A DNA stretch of 51,953 nt. Origin: an uncultured Bacteroidales bacterium. Lineage in GTDB: Bacteria > Bacteroidota > Bacteroidia > Bacteroidales > Bacteroidaceae. The DNA lies in contig CACZMI010000012.1 of NCBI GenBank assembly GCA_902782245.1, forward strand, positions 1-51,953. Direction: 5' to 3'. The notes beneath the pieces are model-generated. The model saw only the letters and a program-made list of their open reading frames with translations. It ran no database searches and was not told where the DNA came from. A program made the translations under genes and the position numbers. Numbering within the stretch: position 1 is the first letter of the stretch; every line of letters begins with the position of its first letter. Positions 27,269 through 34,750 of this stretch are shown here, one piece after another.

Positions 27269-27643
27269 TCAGTTTCGGGAGCGGAGGGTTATCTCCATTA
27301 TCACAGAGTTGTCATCATCTTTCAATCCCTCTACTATTCCAGTCATGGAAGAGGCGGCTATTGGAGTGATTATTACGTTGTCTCTGCGGTTGAGGTAGTT
27401 TACATTCAGTTGGACGGAATGGCCTTCATCAGAAACAATAATCGGGTTCATTCCATACTGGAAGGTGTTCAGGAAAAGAAGTTGTCCGGTGTCTCTGCTC
27501 CAGATTCCGGAATGCAACATTCCTCCATTATGATAATCTATGAAGACGTAATCCTTTGACAATTGGAACTGGTTAACATAAATCATTTGTTCCTTGCGTG
27601 AGAGAGGATCAGTCTCAGACTGTTTCATTGTGGGTTTCAGCTT
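27269..27643 (-). pseudogene. C-terminal remnant of a 6-bladed beta-propeller protein
   Basis: The last 120 or so codons of the minus-strand frame ending at 27269 look like the end of a 6-bladed propeller protein: KQSETDPLSRKEQMIYVNQF, IWSRDTGQLLFLNTF, GMNPIIVSDEGHS, RRDNVIITPI and the typical final DDDNSVIMEITL. There is no signal peptide or N-terminal half. The frame stays open upstream to 27835, but there it is antisense to a different coding remnant and has no family character. I read it as a truncated gene whose 5' part was replaced at about 27643. Confidence 0.6.
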
Positions 27644-28297
27644 AGCGGGAATATCCAGAATTATGGCCGTGTTGAGCCTGATACCGGTTATGTATCCTTT
27701 GATCACGGCGAGGAGTGCGAGATTGAGGCTGTGCCGTTCCAGGGCTACGAGTTTGTGCGCTGGAGTGACGGACGCACTGAGAACCCGAGAACGATTGTGG
27801 CTGTGAAGCAGTTTGAGCTGACGGCTATATTCCACTATGTAAGGACAGAGGAGTTCTGGCTTGAAGAGCGTCGCTGCTCAATCCAGGGCAACGGCACGGA
27901 GTTGCACTACGGCGATGAGATTGAGGTTACGGTTACGCCTGACAACGGTTTCCACTTTGTGGGCTGGAGTGATGACATGGCCAACACCAATCCTACCCGC
28001 CGGTTTGTGATGACCGAGAACTTTGACTGGGATATCTACCCGGTATGCGAGAGTAACGAGACCTACACGCTGGAGGTGTATGCGGATCCTGAGGAGGGCG
28101 GCACGGTTACGGTGAGCCCGCTGAAGGAGGAGTATCACATGGATGAGCGTGTGGATTTGGTTGCTACGCCTGCTGAGGGATGGCGGTTTGCCGGATGGCA
28201 CAGCCGGTACTGGTCTGATTCCGGCCGGGAGACTAGCGTTGATATTTACCGGGATATGACGATTGAGGCTCGGTTTGTGGAGATTGAGGGGGATTAG
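27644..28297 (+). pseudogene. Remnant of an InlB-B-repeat-like (divergent Flg_new) surface protein
   Basis: The frame is open from 27602 to 28297 but has no plausible start. From about 27647 it reads GNIQNYGRVEPDTGYVSF and then three repeats of the form V-x-P-x-G-[YF]-x-F-x-x-W: VPFQGYEFVRWSDG, VTPDNGFHFVGWSDD and ATPAEGWRFAGWHSRYW. These beta-repeats occur at the ends of large secreted or surface proteins. The N-terminal part is missing, so this is a 3' fragment joined head to head with the propeller remnant on the other strand. Confidence 0.6.
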
Positions 28298-28324
28298 AGC
28301 TAAGGGCTCTTGCCTGGTAATTTG

Positions 28325-28360
28325 AAAACTGCCGGTGTCCTTGGGGGCATCGGCAGTTTT
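28325..28360. terminator. Bidirectional rho-independent terminator
   Basis: Arms AAAACTGCCG (28325-28334) and CGGCAGTTTT (28351-28360), extended by GTG/CAT pairs, give a stem with T-runs on both strands. It lies after the InlB-repeat remnant. Confidence 0.8.
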
Positions 28361-28416
28361 GTTAATGAGGATATTTGTTAGACTTGTGGATGGGTTTGTT
28401 GTGGAGGCGTGAGCGT

Positions 28417-28728
28417 TTAGATGTCCATCAGGCGTAGAGAAGGCTTTGTAATTAACTCCATGACCGTCATTTCCATCCAGAAAAAATCTATTGAATTATT
28501 TTTATATAACATATGTGTGTCATCACTTCCTTGAAGGTCTTTTGAAAGCTAGCATCCATATTTTTCAATTAATGATGTGAATTGTCTTGAAGAACAATCC
28601 ACGATGGTAAGCAGATTACGTAATGATAATGTGATTACTTTATGAGATTGCCATGTTGTGTAATCTAATGTTGGTACAATTTGTTTCGGTGAAATAACCT
28701 AAAAGGAGGAAACTAATAAGGTTACCAT
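28417..28728 (-). pseudogene. Small reading frame with two in-frame TAG codons, downstream of the radical SAM gene
   Basis: An ATG at 28728, 14 bases past the radical SAM stop, opens a frame of 104 codons interrupted only by two TAG codons (28699-28701 and 28549-28551) and ended by TAA at 28417. The segments read MVTLLVSSF, then VISPKQIVPTLDYTTWQS onward for 49 codons to KYGC, then LSKDLQGSDDTHMLYKNN onward to LRLMDI. I recognise no family. Because TAG is an ordinary stop elsewhere in the window (uvrB, the dipeptidase, the propeller gene), a decayed fourth gene of this operon is more likely than recoding. The rest of the gap 28298-28742 holds only the terminator. Confidence 0.35.
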
Positions 28729-28742
28729 TATTTCCTTGTTAA

Positions 28743-30035
28743 TTAAAAAATATTACTAGAATATATGTTTATCAAACCATCAATGAAAGCCTCTTTCTCG
28801 TATTCACAAAAAGTTCCAGATTGATAGATGTCTTTACATTCATGATACGCACGAGCTCTACATGCCCCACCACAAACGTATTTTAAAAAACAGGTTGAGC
28901 AACCATTAATATTGTCAACTGTCATATGTCTGCATTTTTCTACAACTGGCGACTTAAAGTATAATTCATGTATACTAGACTCGTAAATGTTGCCTATATA
29001 GAATTCTGGATAATGTAGTAATTGGCACGGATACACATCTCCTGTTGATGATATACTTAATTCTGAATCACCAACTGCACATTTACAATTTCTGCATATT
29101 TGAGAGTTGTCCAATGATGATTCACAATATGAAAGAGGGTTGACACCTTCTGCATTAAACAAAGCATCATAATACTCTTTGCCAGTAATAGAAATATCTG
29201 TTTCTGATTTAATCGCATTACCTGCAGGAAATAAAGGAGCAAAACTAAGCAAGCTCCCATATTTCTGTGCCATACTACTAACATCATGGATATTTAATCT
29301 ATTAACTGTCATTGACAAAGATGTATTAACACCCTTCTGTAATAACAAATCTATATTATTGAGTGTTCTTTCATATGTATTAGGGCCACGGAAAGACTCG
29401 TGGAGTTCTTTGTAACTGCCATCCACGCTTATTGTAACTTTATCAAATACGGTTTTTATTTGATCTACAATAGTTTCATTAATTAATGTGGCATTTGTTA
29501 GAATATCCACATAATGACCTTTTGTTTTAATATAGCGAGCTATCTCTATGCAATCCTTATTCAACAATGGTTCCCCGCCTGTTAATGAAAATTTTATGGC
29601 CGATGAAATGTCGTGTATTTCATCAATTACTCTTTTATAATCTTTTAGTTGCATCTTAGGGTGTTTCGACTCAACCCTATCTGTAGCGTAACAATACCTA
29701 CAGTTTAAATTGCATTTAGCTGAAATAGATAATTGCACTATCGACAAACCACCTTTGTTACGAAGAACAGGAACTTCCCTGGGAGATGCTACATCAAACA
29801 ATTTTGATTGAATGCAATAATCCAAAAAACGAGCAACCTTTATAGAAGTATCTTTGTTAAAATGCTTTTCAAATAGTGCTATTATTTCTCCCTTTGTCAA
29901 AGAACCATTACACAATGATAGTATTTTACTACCGTTTTCATCGGTAACGACCCATGATGGAATATCAGTATTAAAAAAAATGACCTTGTCTTTTCTCTTA
30001 ATACAACTTACTGATGTAGGTAATGCTAGTTTCAT
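28743..30035 (-). CDS. Radical SAM/SPASM peptide maturase with PqqD-like N-terminus
   Basis: A 430-residue cytoplasmic enzyme predicted to modify the Cys-repeat protein encoded two bases upstream. Residues 1-85 resemble a PqqD-type RiPP recognition element (FFNTDIPSWVVTDENGSKIL). The radical SAM core follows with the cluster motif C108-NLN-C112-RY-C115 and GGEP at 153-156, plus ISVDGSYKELHE. The C-terminal SPASM domain has abundant cysteines for auxiliary clusters: C314, C317, C319, C337, C368, C379, C382, C388, C392, C400 and C410, including CSTCFLKYVCGGACRA. Enzymes of this layout form thioether (sactipeptide or ranthipeptide) or carbon-carbon links in peptides. The exact reaction is not predictable here. 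The AT-rich base composition sets it off from flanking core genes. Confidence 0.92.
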   Translation of the reverse strand: MKLALPTSVSCIKRKDKVIFFNTDIPSWVVTDENGSKILSLCNGSLTKGEIIALFEKHFNKDTSIKVARFLDYCIQSKLFDVASPREVPVLRNKGGLSIVQLSISAKCNLNCRYCYATDRVESKHPKMQLKDYKRVIDEIHDISSAIKFSLTGGEPLLNKDCIEIARYIKTKGHYVDILTNATLINETIVDQIKTVFDKVTISVDGSYKELHESFRGPNTYERTLNNIDLLLQKGVNTSLSMTVNRLNIHDVSSMAQKYGSLLSFAPLFPAGNAIKSETDISITGKEYYDALFNAEGVNPLSYCESSLDNSQICRNCKCAVGDSELSISSTGDVYPCQLLHYPEFYIGNIYESSIHELYFKSPVVEKCRHMTVDNINGCSTCFLKYVCGGACRARAYHECKDIYQSGTFCEYEKEAFIDGLINIYSSNIF

Positions 30036-30037
30036 TA

Positions 30038-31063
30038 TTAACTACCTGCGCAACCAAAGGAAGAACTACACTTACCACCGCCACCTGCACAATCAAAAGA
30101 AGAACTACATTTACCGCCACCGCCGGCACAATCAAAAGAAGAACTACACTTACCTTGACCACCTGATCCTTGGCCAGCACAATCAAATGATGAGCTACAA
30201 GCTCCGCCGCCACCCGAACAACTAAATGAAGAACTACATTTACCCTGGCCACCTGAGCCCTGACCGGCACAATCAAAAGAAGAACTGCATTTTCCGCTAC
30301 CACCGGCACAACTAAAAGATGAGCTACATCTTCCTTGAGCACCAGATTCACTGTTTTCTTCTGATTTGCCTAACGAAGTCTTACTGTGATCTTGACTATT
30401 AGGGCTATCACCAGCACAACTTATAGAAGAACTACATTTGCCGCCACCACCTGCGCAACTAATAGAAGAACTGCATTTACCCTGACCACCTGCACCTTCT
30501 CCAGCACAACTTATAGAAGAACTACAAGCACCGCCGCCACCTGAGCAACTTATAGAAGAACTACACTTACCCTGACCACCTGCGCCCTGGCCACTACAAC
30601 TTATAGAAGAACTACAAGCACCGCCGCCACCTGAGCAACTTATGGAAGAACTACACTTACCCTGACCACCTGCACCCTGGCCACTACAACTTATTGAAGA
30701 ACTGCAAGCACCACCGCCACCTGCACAGCTTATTGAGGAACTACATTTACCCTGACCACCTGTACCCTGGCCGCTACAACTTATTGAAGAACTACAAGCA
30801 CCGCCGCCACCTGCACAATCAATAGAAGCACTGCACTTACCCTGACCGCCCGTACCTTGACCGCCACAACTTATTGATGCACTGCACGTACCGCCGCCAC
30901 CTGCACAATCAATAGATGCGCTACACACACCCATAGCATTGAGCAATGAATTAGCAAATGAAGCTTTTGAACCTAAAAACAAGCTTCCAACAGAGAACCC
31001 TCCAATTATGGCTTTCTTAAAGAAGTCCCTACGACTAATATTATCATTATTATTTTTTTTCAT
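30038..31063 (-). CDS. Tat-leader Cys-rich repeat protein, likely radical SAM substrate
   Basis: A 341-residue protein with a leader of about 46 residues holding a textbook twin-arginine signal (ISRRDFFKKA, Arg11-Arg12, then hydrophobic IIGGFSVGSLFLG and KASFAN). The rest is 19 units of the form C-[SA]-[SA]-S-[IF]-[SDG]-C joined by Gly-rich spacers that alternate between six residues (AGGGGA type) and ten (SGQGAGGQGK type). Units 1-12 carry Ile and units 13-19 Phe, split by an acidic, Lys-containing linker (DSPNSQDHSKTSLGKSEENS). There are 38 cysteines, all in units. Tat export implies folding or modification before export. With the maturase directly downstream it reads as a RiPP-like precursor or modified surface protein. 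The core sequence matches no family I know. Confidence 0.9.
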   Translation of the reverse strand: MKKNNNDNISRRDFFKKAIIGGFSVGSLFLGSKASFANSLLNAMGVCSASIDCAGGGGTCSASISCGGQGTGGQGKCSASIDCAGGGGACSSSISCSGQGTGGQGKCSSSISCAGGGGACSSSISCSGQGAGGQGKCSSSISCSGGGGACSSSISCSGQGAGGQGKCSSSISCSGGGGACSSSISCAGEGAGGQGKCSSSISCAGGGGKCSSSISCAGDSPNSQDHSKTSLGKSEENSESGAQGRCSSSFSCAGGSGKCSSSFDCAGQGSGGQGKCSSSFSCSGGGGACSSSFDCAGQGSGGQGKCSSSFDCAGGGGKCSSSFDCAGGGGKCSSSFGCAGS

Positions 31064-31074
31064 TTCGTATATTT

Positions 31075-31812
31075 TCAGTTAGTAGCTTTCAGGATTTTCT
31101 CCCGCATATTCTTATATGTTTCATCCGATATTCTCCCATTCTCCTTAAGAGAATTGAGCTGTTGTAATTGAGTCTCAATAGATATATCAGGTGCGTTACT
31201 CTCCTTTTTTATAGCTTGATTCTTTTTCTCTTCAATTTTCTCTAATTCCTCTAATGTTCCTAGTTTACCACCTATTATTTCGCCATCGTCATCGACAATT
31301 GGAATGAAAATATATGGATGATTTTTAATATACTCCTTCTTTTCATCTTCGGAATAATCTGATCGGAATTGAATGTAATAAATCTGTTCTTTATATTCTT
31401 CTGATGTTCTTATGCGAGCCCTCAATTCTGGATCTACCGCAATATCCCCCTTTGTTCTAATACAATAGTTACGTGCGCCAGCAGGGTCATTATTCATCTT
31501 AGAATTAAAAGTGTCTGATATTTTTTGTTTGTATTTTTCAAACCATGACAACGTCTCTTTATCATTATTTAATCTATCGCCATAATCTGATAGTGTTATC
31601 ATAAGTTCCTTATACTCTTGATTAGCAGCCTCTATATTATTGCTAATGGTATTAATGGCCTGCTGATAAACTTGCAAGTTCATCCTTACTGGCTCCCTGG
31701 CTGGAACATATGATTGAGAAGAAACGGAAGTTGTAATAAAAAATGACACCAAAAGACTTGCCATCATTATTTTGAACAAAAACGAAATATTATTGTTTTC
31801 TTTTTGTTTCAT
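31075..31812 (-). CDS. Exported coiled-coil protein with SHOCT-like C-terminus
   Basis: A 245-residue protein of unknown function, first gene of the Cys-repeat operon (11 bases before the repeat gene). It has an N-terminal signal peptide (FKIMMASLLVSFFITTSVSSQ), a predicted helical/coiled-coil region (VYQQAINTISNNIEAANQEY onward), an acidic middle with FIPIVDDDGEIIGGKLGTLEELEKIEEKK, and a final 30 residues resembling a SHOCT oligomerisation motif (LQQLNSLKENGRISDETYKN). It could be a periplasmic partner or anchor for the modified repeat protein. An ATG three codons upstream (31821) is equally possible. TATATTTG (minus strand, 31849-31856) is the -7 box for the operon. Confidence 0.75.
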   Translation of the reverse strand: MKQKENNNISFLFKIMMASLLVSFFITTSVSSQSYVPAREPVRMNLQVYQQAINTISNNIEAANQEYKELMITLSDYGDRLNNDKETLSWFEKYKQKISDTFNSKMNNDPAGARNYCIRTKGDIAVDPELRARIRTSEEYKEQIYYIQFRSDYSEDEKKEYIKNHPYIFIPIVDDDGEIIGGKLGTLEELEKIEEKKNQAIKKESNAPDISIETQLQQLNSLKENGRISDETYKNMREKILKATN

Positions 31813-31967
31813 AATGACCATTATTAATGAATCCTAATTAACTGACTTCAAATATAATGTATTATTGAGAATAAGTTTTATAACTAGATTAAAAAGATTA
31901 CACCTTCTCTTTTTATATGAACGCTATGTACTCAATATTCCGACAAATTATATCTAGTAATAGCATT

Positions 31968-32639
31968 TTAAATTTTTATCCAATTGTTACGATATCCTGT
32001 TATAGCATCTATTAGACGATAGTGAAGATGTACTTTATAGTCTTCATAGTTTAAACAAGGAACATTGAAGACTAACTCATTCTGCTGGCCATGAATGCCT
32101 AAATAAATACGCATCTTACCCGGGTCACAGCCCACACCTGGGGCGGTAAGCTGTATTTTGGCTGATACGTGCCAGTGGGCGGGATTGTCTGTGTTTTGAA
32201 GTGTGAGACGGCAGCGCAGGGTAACGGAACCTGATGAGCCTCCGGAATCCACCTGCAGTAACTGGAGATGTGAGATTGGGAACAGCGGGTATGGTTGTGG
32301 TGCCGGGACATGTTCACGGCCCAGCTGGGCGAAGCCGTGGTAGGCACTGACGAAGAGGTTGTAGCCGCTGATGTGGTGGTTGTCATCATACGGCGGACGA
32401 TGGGACGGTACGGATTTGGCTAGTTCACGCCACTGCAGCTGGACTGCATGCGGTAGCTGCTGCCAGGCAAGTATGGCTCGGTGATGAACCTGGGCTTGGT
32501 CCAGCTGGGCTGTAGTACCACGATATTGGGTATAGGGCTTGCGCTTGTAGAAGCACTGGCCGTTACGGTGGTAGAAGGTGATGTTACCTATGGAGGACCA
32601 GCAGTCCTGGATTATAGGTGTGGGATGGAATTTGGGCAT
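31968..32639 (-). CDS. Hypothetical protein, 223 residues
   Basis: No signal peptide. The N-terminus (SSIGNITFYHRNGQCFYKRKPY, then TTAQLDQAQVHHRAILAWQQLP) has the flavour of Bacteroidetes proteins of unknown function that begin with a GN-x-TFY-x-RNG strand pair and a QLxxR helix. The second half (about 125-220) looks like a beta-sandwich (SVTLRCRLTLQNTDNPAHWHV, KMRIYLGIHGQQNELVFNV). His and Gln content is high and there is no catalytic motif. TAACTTTG (minus strand, 32666-32673) supports transcription from its own promoter. I cannot assign a function. Confidence 0.6.
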   Translation of the reverse strand: MPKFHPTPIIQDCWSSIGNITFYHRNGQCFYKRKPYTQYRGTTAQLDQAQVHHRAILAWQQLPHAVQLQWRELAKSVPSHRPPYDDNHHISGYNLFVSAYHGFAQLGREHVPAPQPYPLFPISHLQLLQVDSGGSSGSVTLRCRLTLQNTDNPAHWHVSAKIQLTAPGVGCDPGKMRIYLGIHGQQNELVFNVPCLNYEDYKVHLHYRLIDAITGYRNNWIKI

Positions 32640-32692
32640 GGTTTCATGGTGTTAGTGTTATAATGCAAAGTTACCCAAAAAAATGAGTGGAT

Positions 32693-32998
32693 TTACAGCA
32701 TCTCTAGGACCTCGGCAGCCTGGCTATAATAGTCCAGACGGTTCTGAAAGAACTCTGGGGATAGTTCATCCAAAGGCAGGCAAACGATTTCCTTAATTAG
32801 CGACTCATCTATTCCTGTCATTTCTGACAAACGAGTTGTTGCATAGCCTGTAGAGTAGCTAGTGTTTATGACATTAGCCAATGTCTCTACACTGACTCCT
32901 GAATCAATCCAAGCTTCAACTGCATTGGATTGAAGCAATGCATATTTGCGGCAGGCCTCTATGGCCTCCAGATAAGCGGATTCTTCTTTAAACTCCAT
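32693..32998 (-). CDS. Small helical hypothetical protein, 101 residues
   Basis: A short acidic protein predicted to be all-helical (YLEAIEACRKYALLQSNAVE, LSEMTGIDESLIKEIVCLPL, FFQNRLDYYSQAAEVLEML). The segment VSVETLANVINTSYSTGYATTRLSEMTGI hints at a helix-turn-helix, but no family is recognisable. It lies between hypothetical genes, is possibly co-transcribed with the gene at 31968, and faces the divergent gene at 33152. Confidence 0.5.
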   Translation of the reverse strand: MEFKEESAYLEAIEACRKYALLQSNAVEAWIDSGVSVETLANVINTSYSTGYATTRLSEMTGIDESLIKEIVCLPLDELSPEFFQNRLDYYSQAAEVLEML

Positions 32999-33151
32999 AT
33001 TACTGTTTAATATTTAGGGCAAAGGTCATTTATGGGTGTGCAAAAAGAATGCAGATGAAGAAATATTTTGAGAAAACAGAAAAAAAGATTACCTATGCAA
33101 TGATTTTGCACACCGGACCCATATTTTTGCGTCAAATTAAAGTAAAACAGT

Positions 33152-33628
33152 ATGATATTAAAAAAGGAAGAATTGCTGAAAATGGGGGCCTTTGAGGCCA
33201 GAGTGAAGGAGTGCCAGAAGAATGTATATCCTGAGATGAATGCGCTGGTGCGCGAGCGCTGGGAGCGCGAAATGGACTGGATCCGCTTGCAGCATCTGGA
33301 GGATGGATTCCTGGAGATGTGGAACATTGTGGACGAGGCCCGCACTACTATGAAGGCCACCATTGGCAATGCTCATCGCGGTCTGGAAAACAGTATGGTG
33401 GCATATTGCCTGGGGCTGACAGCCACGAATCCGCTCCCGGATGAGGGTCTGCCGGAGTTCCCCTTCCCTGACATCAACCTGCCTCTGAATGTGGGCGTGA
33501 CTATTGACAACGAGAACCGCAACCGCTTGGTGCAGCTGGCCGAGGTGGTCTATGGAAAAGCCATGATGCGCTACGGCCTGCCCATCCTGAAACTTAACGG
33601 CATAATACTGGAATTCTTCCGGTGTTAA
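33152..33628 (+). CDS. Hypothetical protein, 158 residues
   Basis: A soluble protein with a helical first half (KEELLKMGAFEARVKECQKN, EMNALVRERWEREMDWIRLQ) and a second half around LPEFPFPDINLPLNVGVTID and NRNRLVQLAEVVYGKAMMRYG. No motif I recognise. TATTTTTG at 33122-33129 is a -7 box placed right for this start. An overlapping minus-strand frame of similar length is His/Gln-rich and I take it as a shadow. An ATG at 33182 is an alternative start. Confidence 0.5.
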   Translation: MILKKEELLKMGAFEARVKECQKNVYPEMNALVRERWEREMDWIRLQHLEDGFLEMWNIVDEARTTMKATIGNAHRGLENSMVAYCLGLTATNPLPDEGLPEFPFPDINLPLNVGVTIDNENRNRLVQLAEVVYGKAMMRYGLPILKLNGIILEFFRC

Positions 33629-33691
33629 TGCCGGTATTCTTCGGATAATCATTACATTTACGAAACTGATTACTAACCAATCAAGATTATT

Positions 33692-34750
33692 ATGACTGAT
33701 AGAGCATTAAAAGCAAAAGGGCTGTATAGAAAAGACAAAGATCAAACCACTTATGAAAAAAAAGAGTTTATTGATCCATTAAAGAAAATGGTCAATAAAG
33801 GACTGTCAGGACGTTCCAGAGGAATAAAACTGCCAAAATATATTGTATTTAAACTAGATAACAATGGGCACTTACTTCTTGATATACAGGAGCAAATTGC
33901 AATAAAGCCTAACGGTGAAAGCAAAAGATTAAATGCCACATGCAATAATATGCAAACAGATAATGCAGCTTTTGAAGGATGGGCAGTTTGTTTAAAAGCA
34001 TGGTTTCCTGATAAGATACACACGGTATCGCTAAAATGGGATATTCCATCTGATGAAATGCGAAATCCGCACTACAATCGTTTCCTATTTCGCGCATGGC
34101 GTTTTGCACAGTTGTATGATTGGTTTACAATTGAAGAATCAAACTATGGAGAAATAATAACATTTGAAAATACCTATAATCATTTAAGTATAAACTGTTC
34201 TAATAGCGACCCACTACGGAAAGGAAATCTGGAAAACAGAACAGAATATGATTTTGTCAAAGTACCGTCAATTGCTGAAAAATTCAAATCGTTTTATGGA
34301 ATAAAGAACTTTGATCACCAACTGCACGTTGGAATAAAGAATAAAGGAAAGCAATTTTTCACAGGTGGACAATCAGCGATAGATTTATGGGGGCGCTCAA
34401 ACAATGTCCTAACCGTAATTGAACTAAAATACGACAATATTATGGTTGGTATTATCTCTGAGTTATTCCTTTATATCTGTGTGGTAATATCACTATCCAA
34501 GGGAGAAATTTCTGCTCCTGAATCTTGCATACTTGAACATGAGTCAGAACTCTATGCAAATATTAAATCAGTCAACTCTTTCAAAGCAGAAATGCTTGCT
34601 GATGAGTATCACCCGCTGCTTGAGAACAATGGAATACTTGATATTTTGAATAATAACAATGCCGAAGGAGAAGGCTTTAAACTACATTTTGGTAAAACCT
34701 CTTTTTCATATAACGAAATAACTAAAGCACTCCACCTTTCATGCGAATAA
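33692..34750 (+). CDS. PD-(D/E)XK nuclease-like protein
   Basis: A 352-residue protein, first of four tightly packed genes. The C-terminal third carries the pattern of a PD-(D/E)XK nuclease core: GGQSAID (Asp231), LWG, then VIELKYDN with Glu244-Leu-Lys246, followed by a helix GIISELFLYICVV. The N-terminal 200 residues are basic and rich in aromatic residues (for example FLFRAWRFAQLYDWFTIEE), possibly target recognition. Substrate may be DNA or RNA; this is inference. The gene is AT-rich compared with downstream genes, suggesting a different origin. Its last ten bases overlap the next gene's start. TACATTTA at 33653-33660 is a -7-like box. Confidence 0.6.
   Translation: MTDRALKAKGLYRKDKDQTTYEKKEFIDPLKKMVNKGLSGRSRGIKLPKYIVFKLDNNGHLLLDIQEQIAIKPNGESKRLNATCNNMQTDNAAFEGWAVCLKAWFPDKIHTVSLKWDIPSDEMRNPHYNRFLFRAWRFAQLYDWFTIEESNYGEIITFENTYNHLSINCSNSDPLRKGNLENRTEYDFVKVPSIAEKFKSFYGIKNFDHQLHVGIKNKGKQFFTGGQSAIDLWGRSNNVLTVIELKYDNIMVGIISELFLYICVVISLSKGEISAPESCILEHESELYANIKSVNSFKAEMLADEYHPLLENNGILDILNNNNAEGEGFKLHFGKTSFSYNEITKALHLSCE

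Noticed and set aside
27644-27835. Upstream part of the minus-strand propeller frame as real coding sequence
   Set aside because: It is antisense to the InlB-repeat-like coding remnant and shows no propeller pattern or signal peptide.
28417-28728. Genetic-code change (TAG read as an amino acid)
   Set aside because: Several sound genes in the window end in TAG, so recoding of the genome is not supported.
30038-30925. Regular GC-rich repeats on the plus strand considered as a CRISPR array or non-coding minisatellite
   Set aside because: Period and spacing follow codons of one continuous minus-strand frame with a Tat leader and own neighbours; unit lengths vary and no spacers are unique.
33158-33652. 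Minus-strand frame of 164 codons opposite the 33152 gene
   Set aside because: Its product is His/Gln-rich and lacks secondary-structure logic; the plus-strand frame has better composition and a promoter box.
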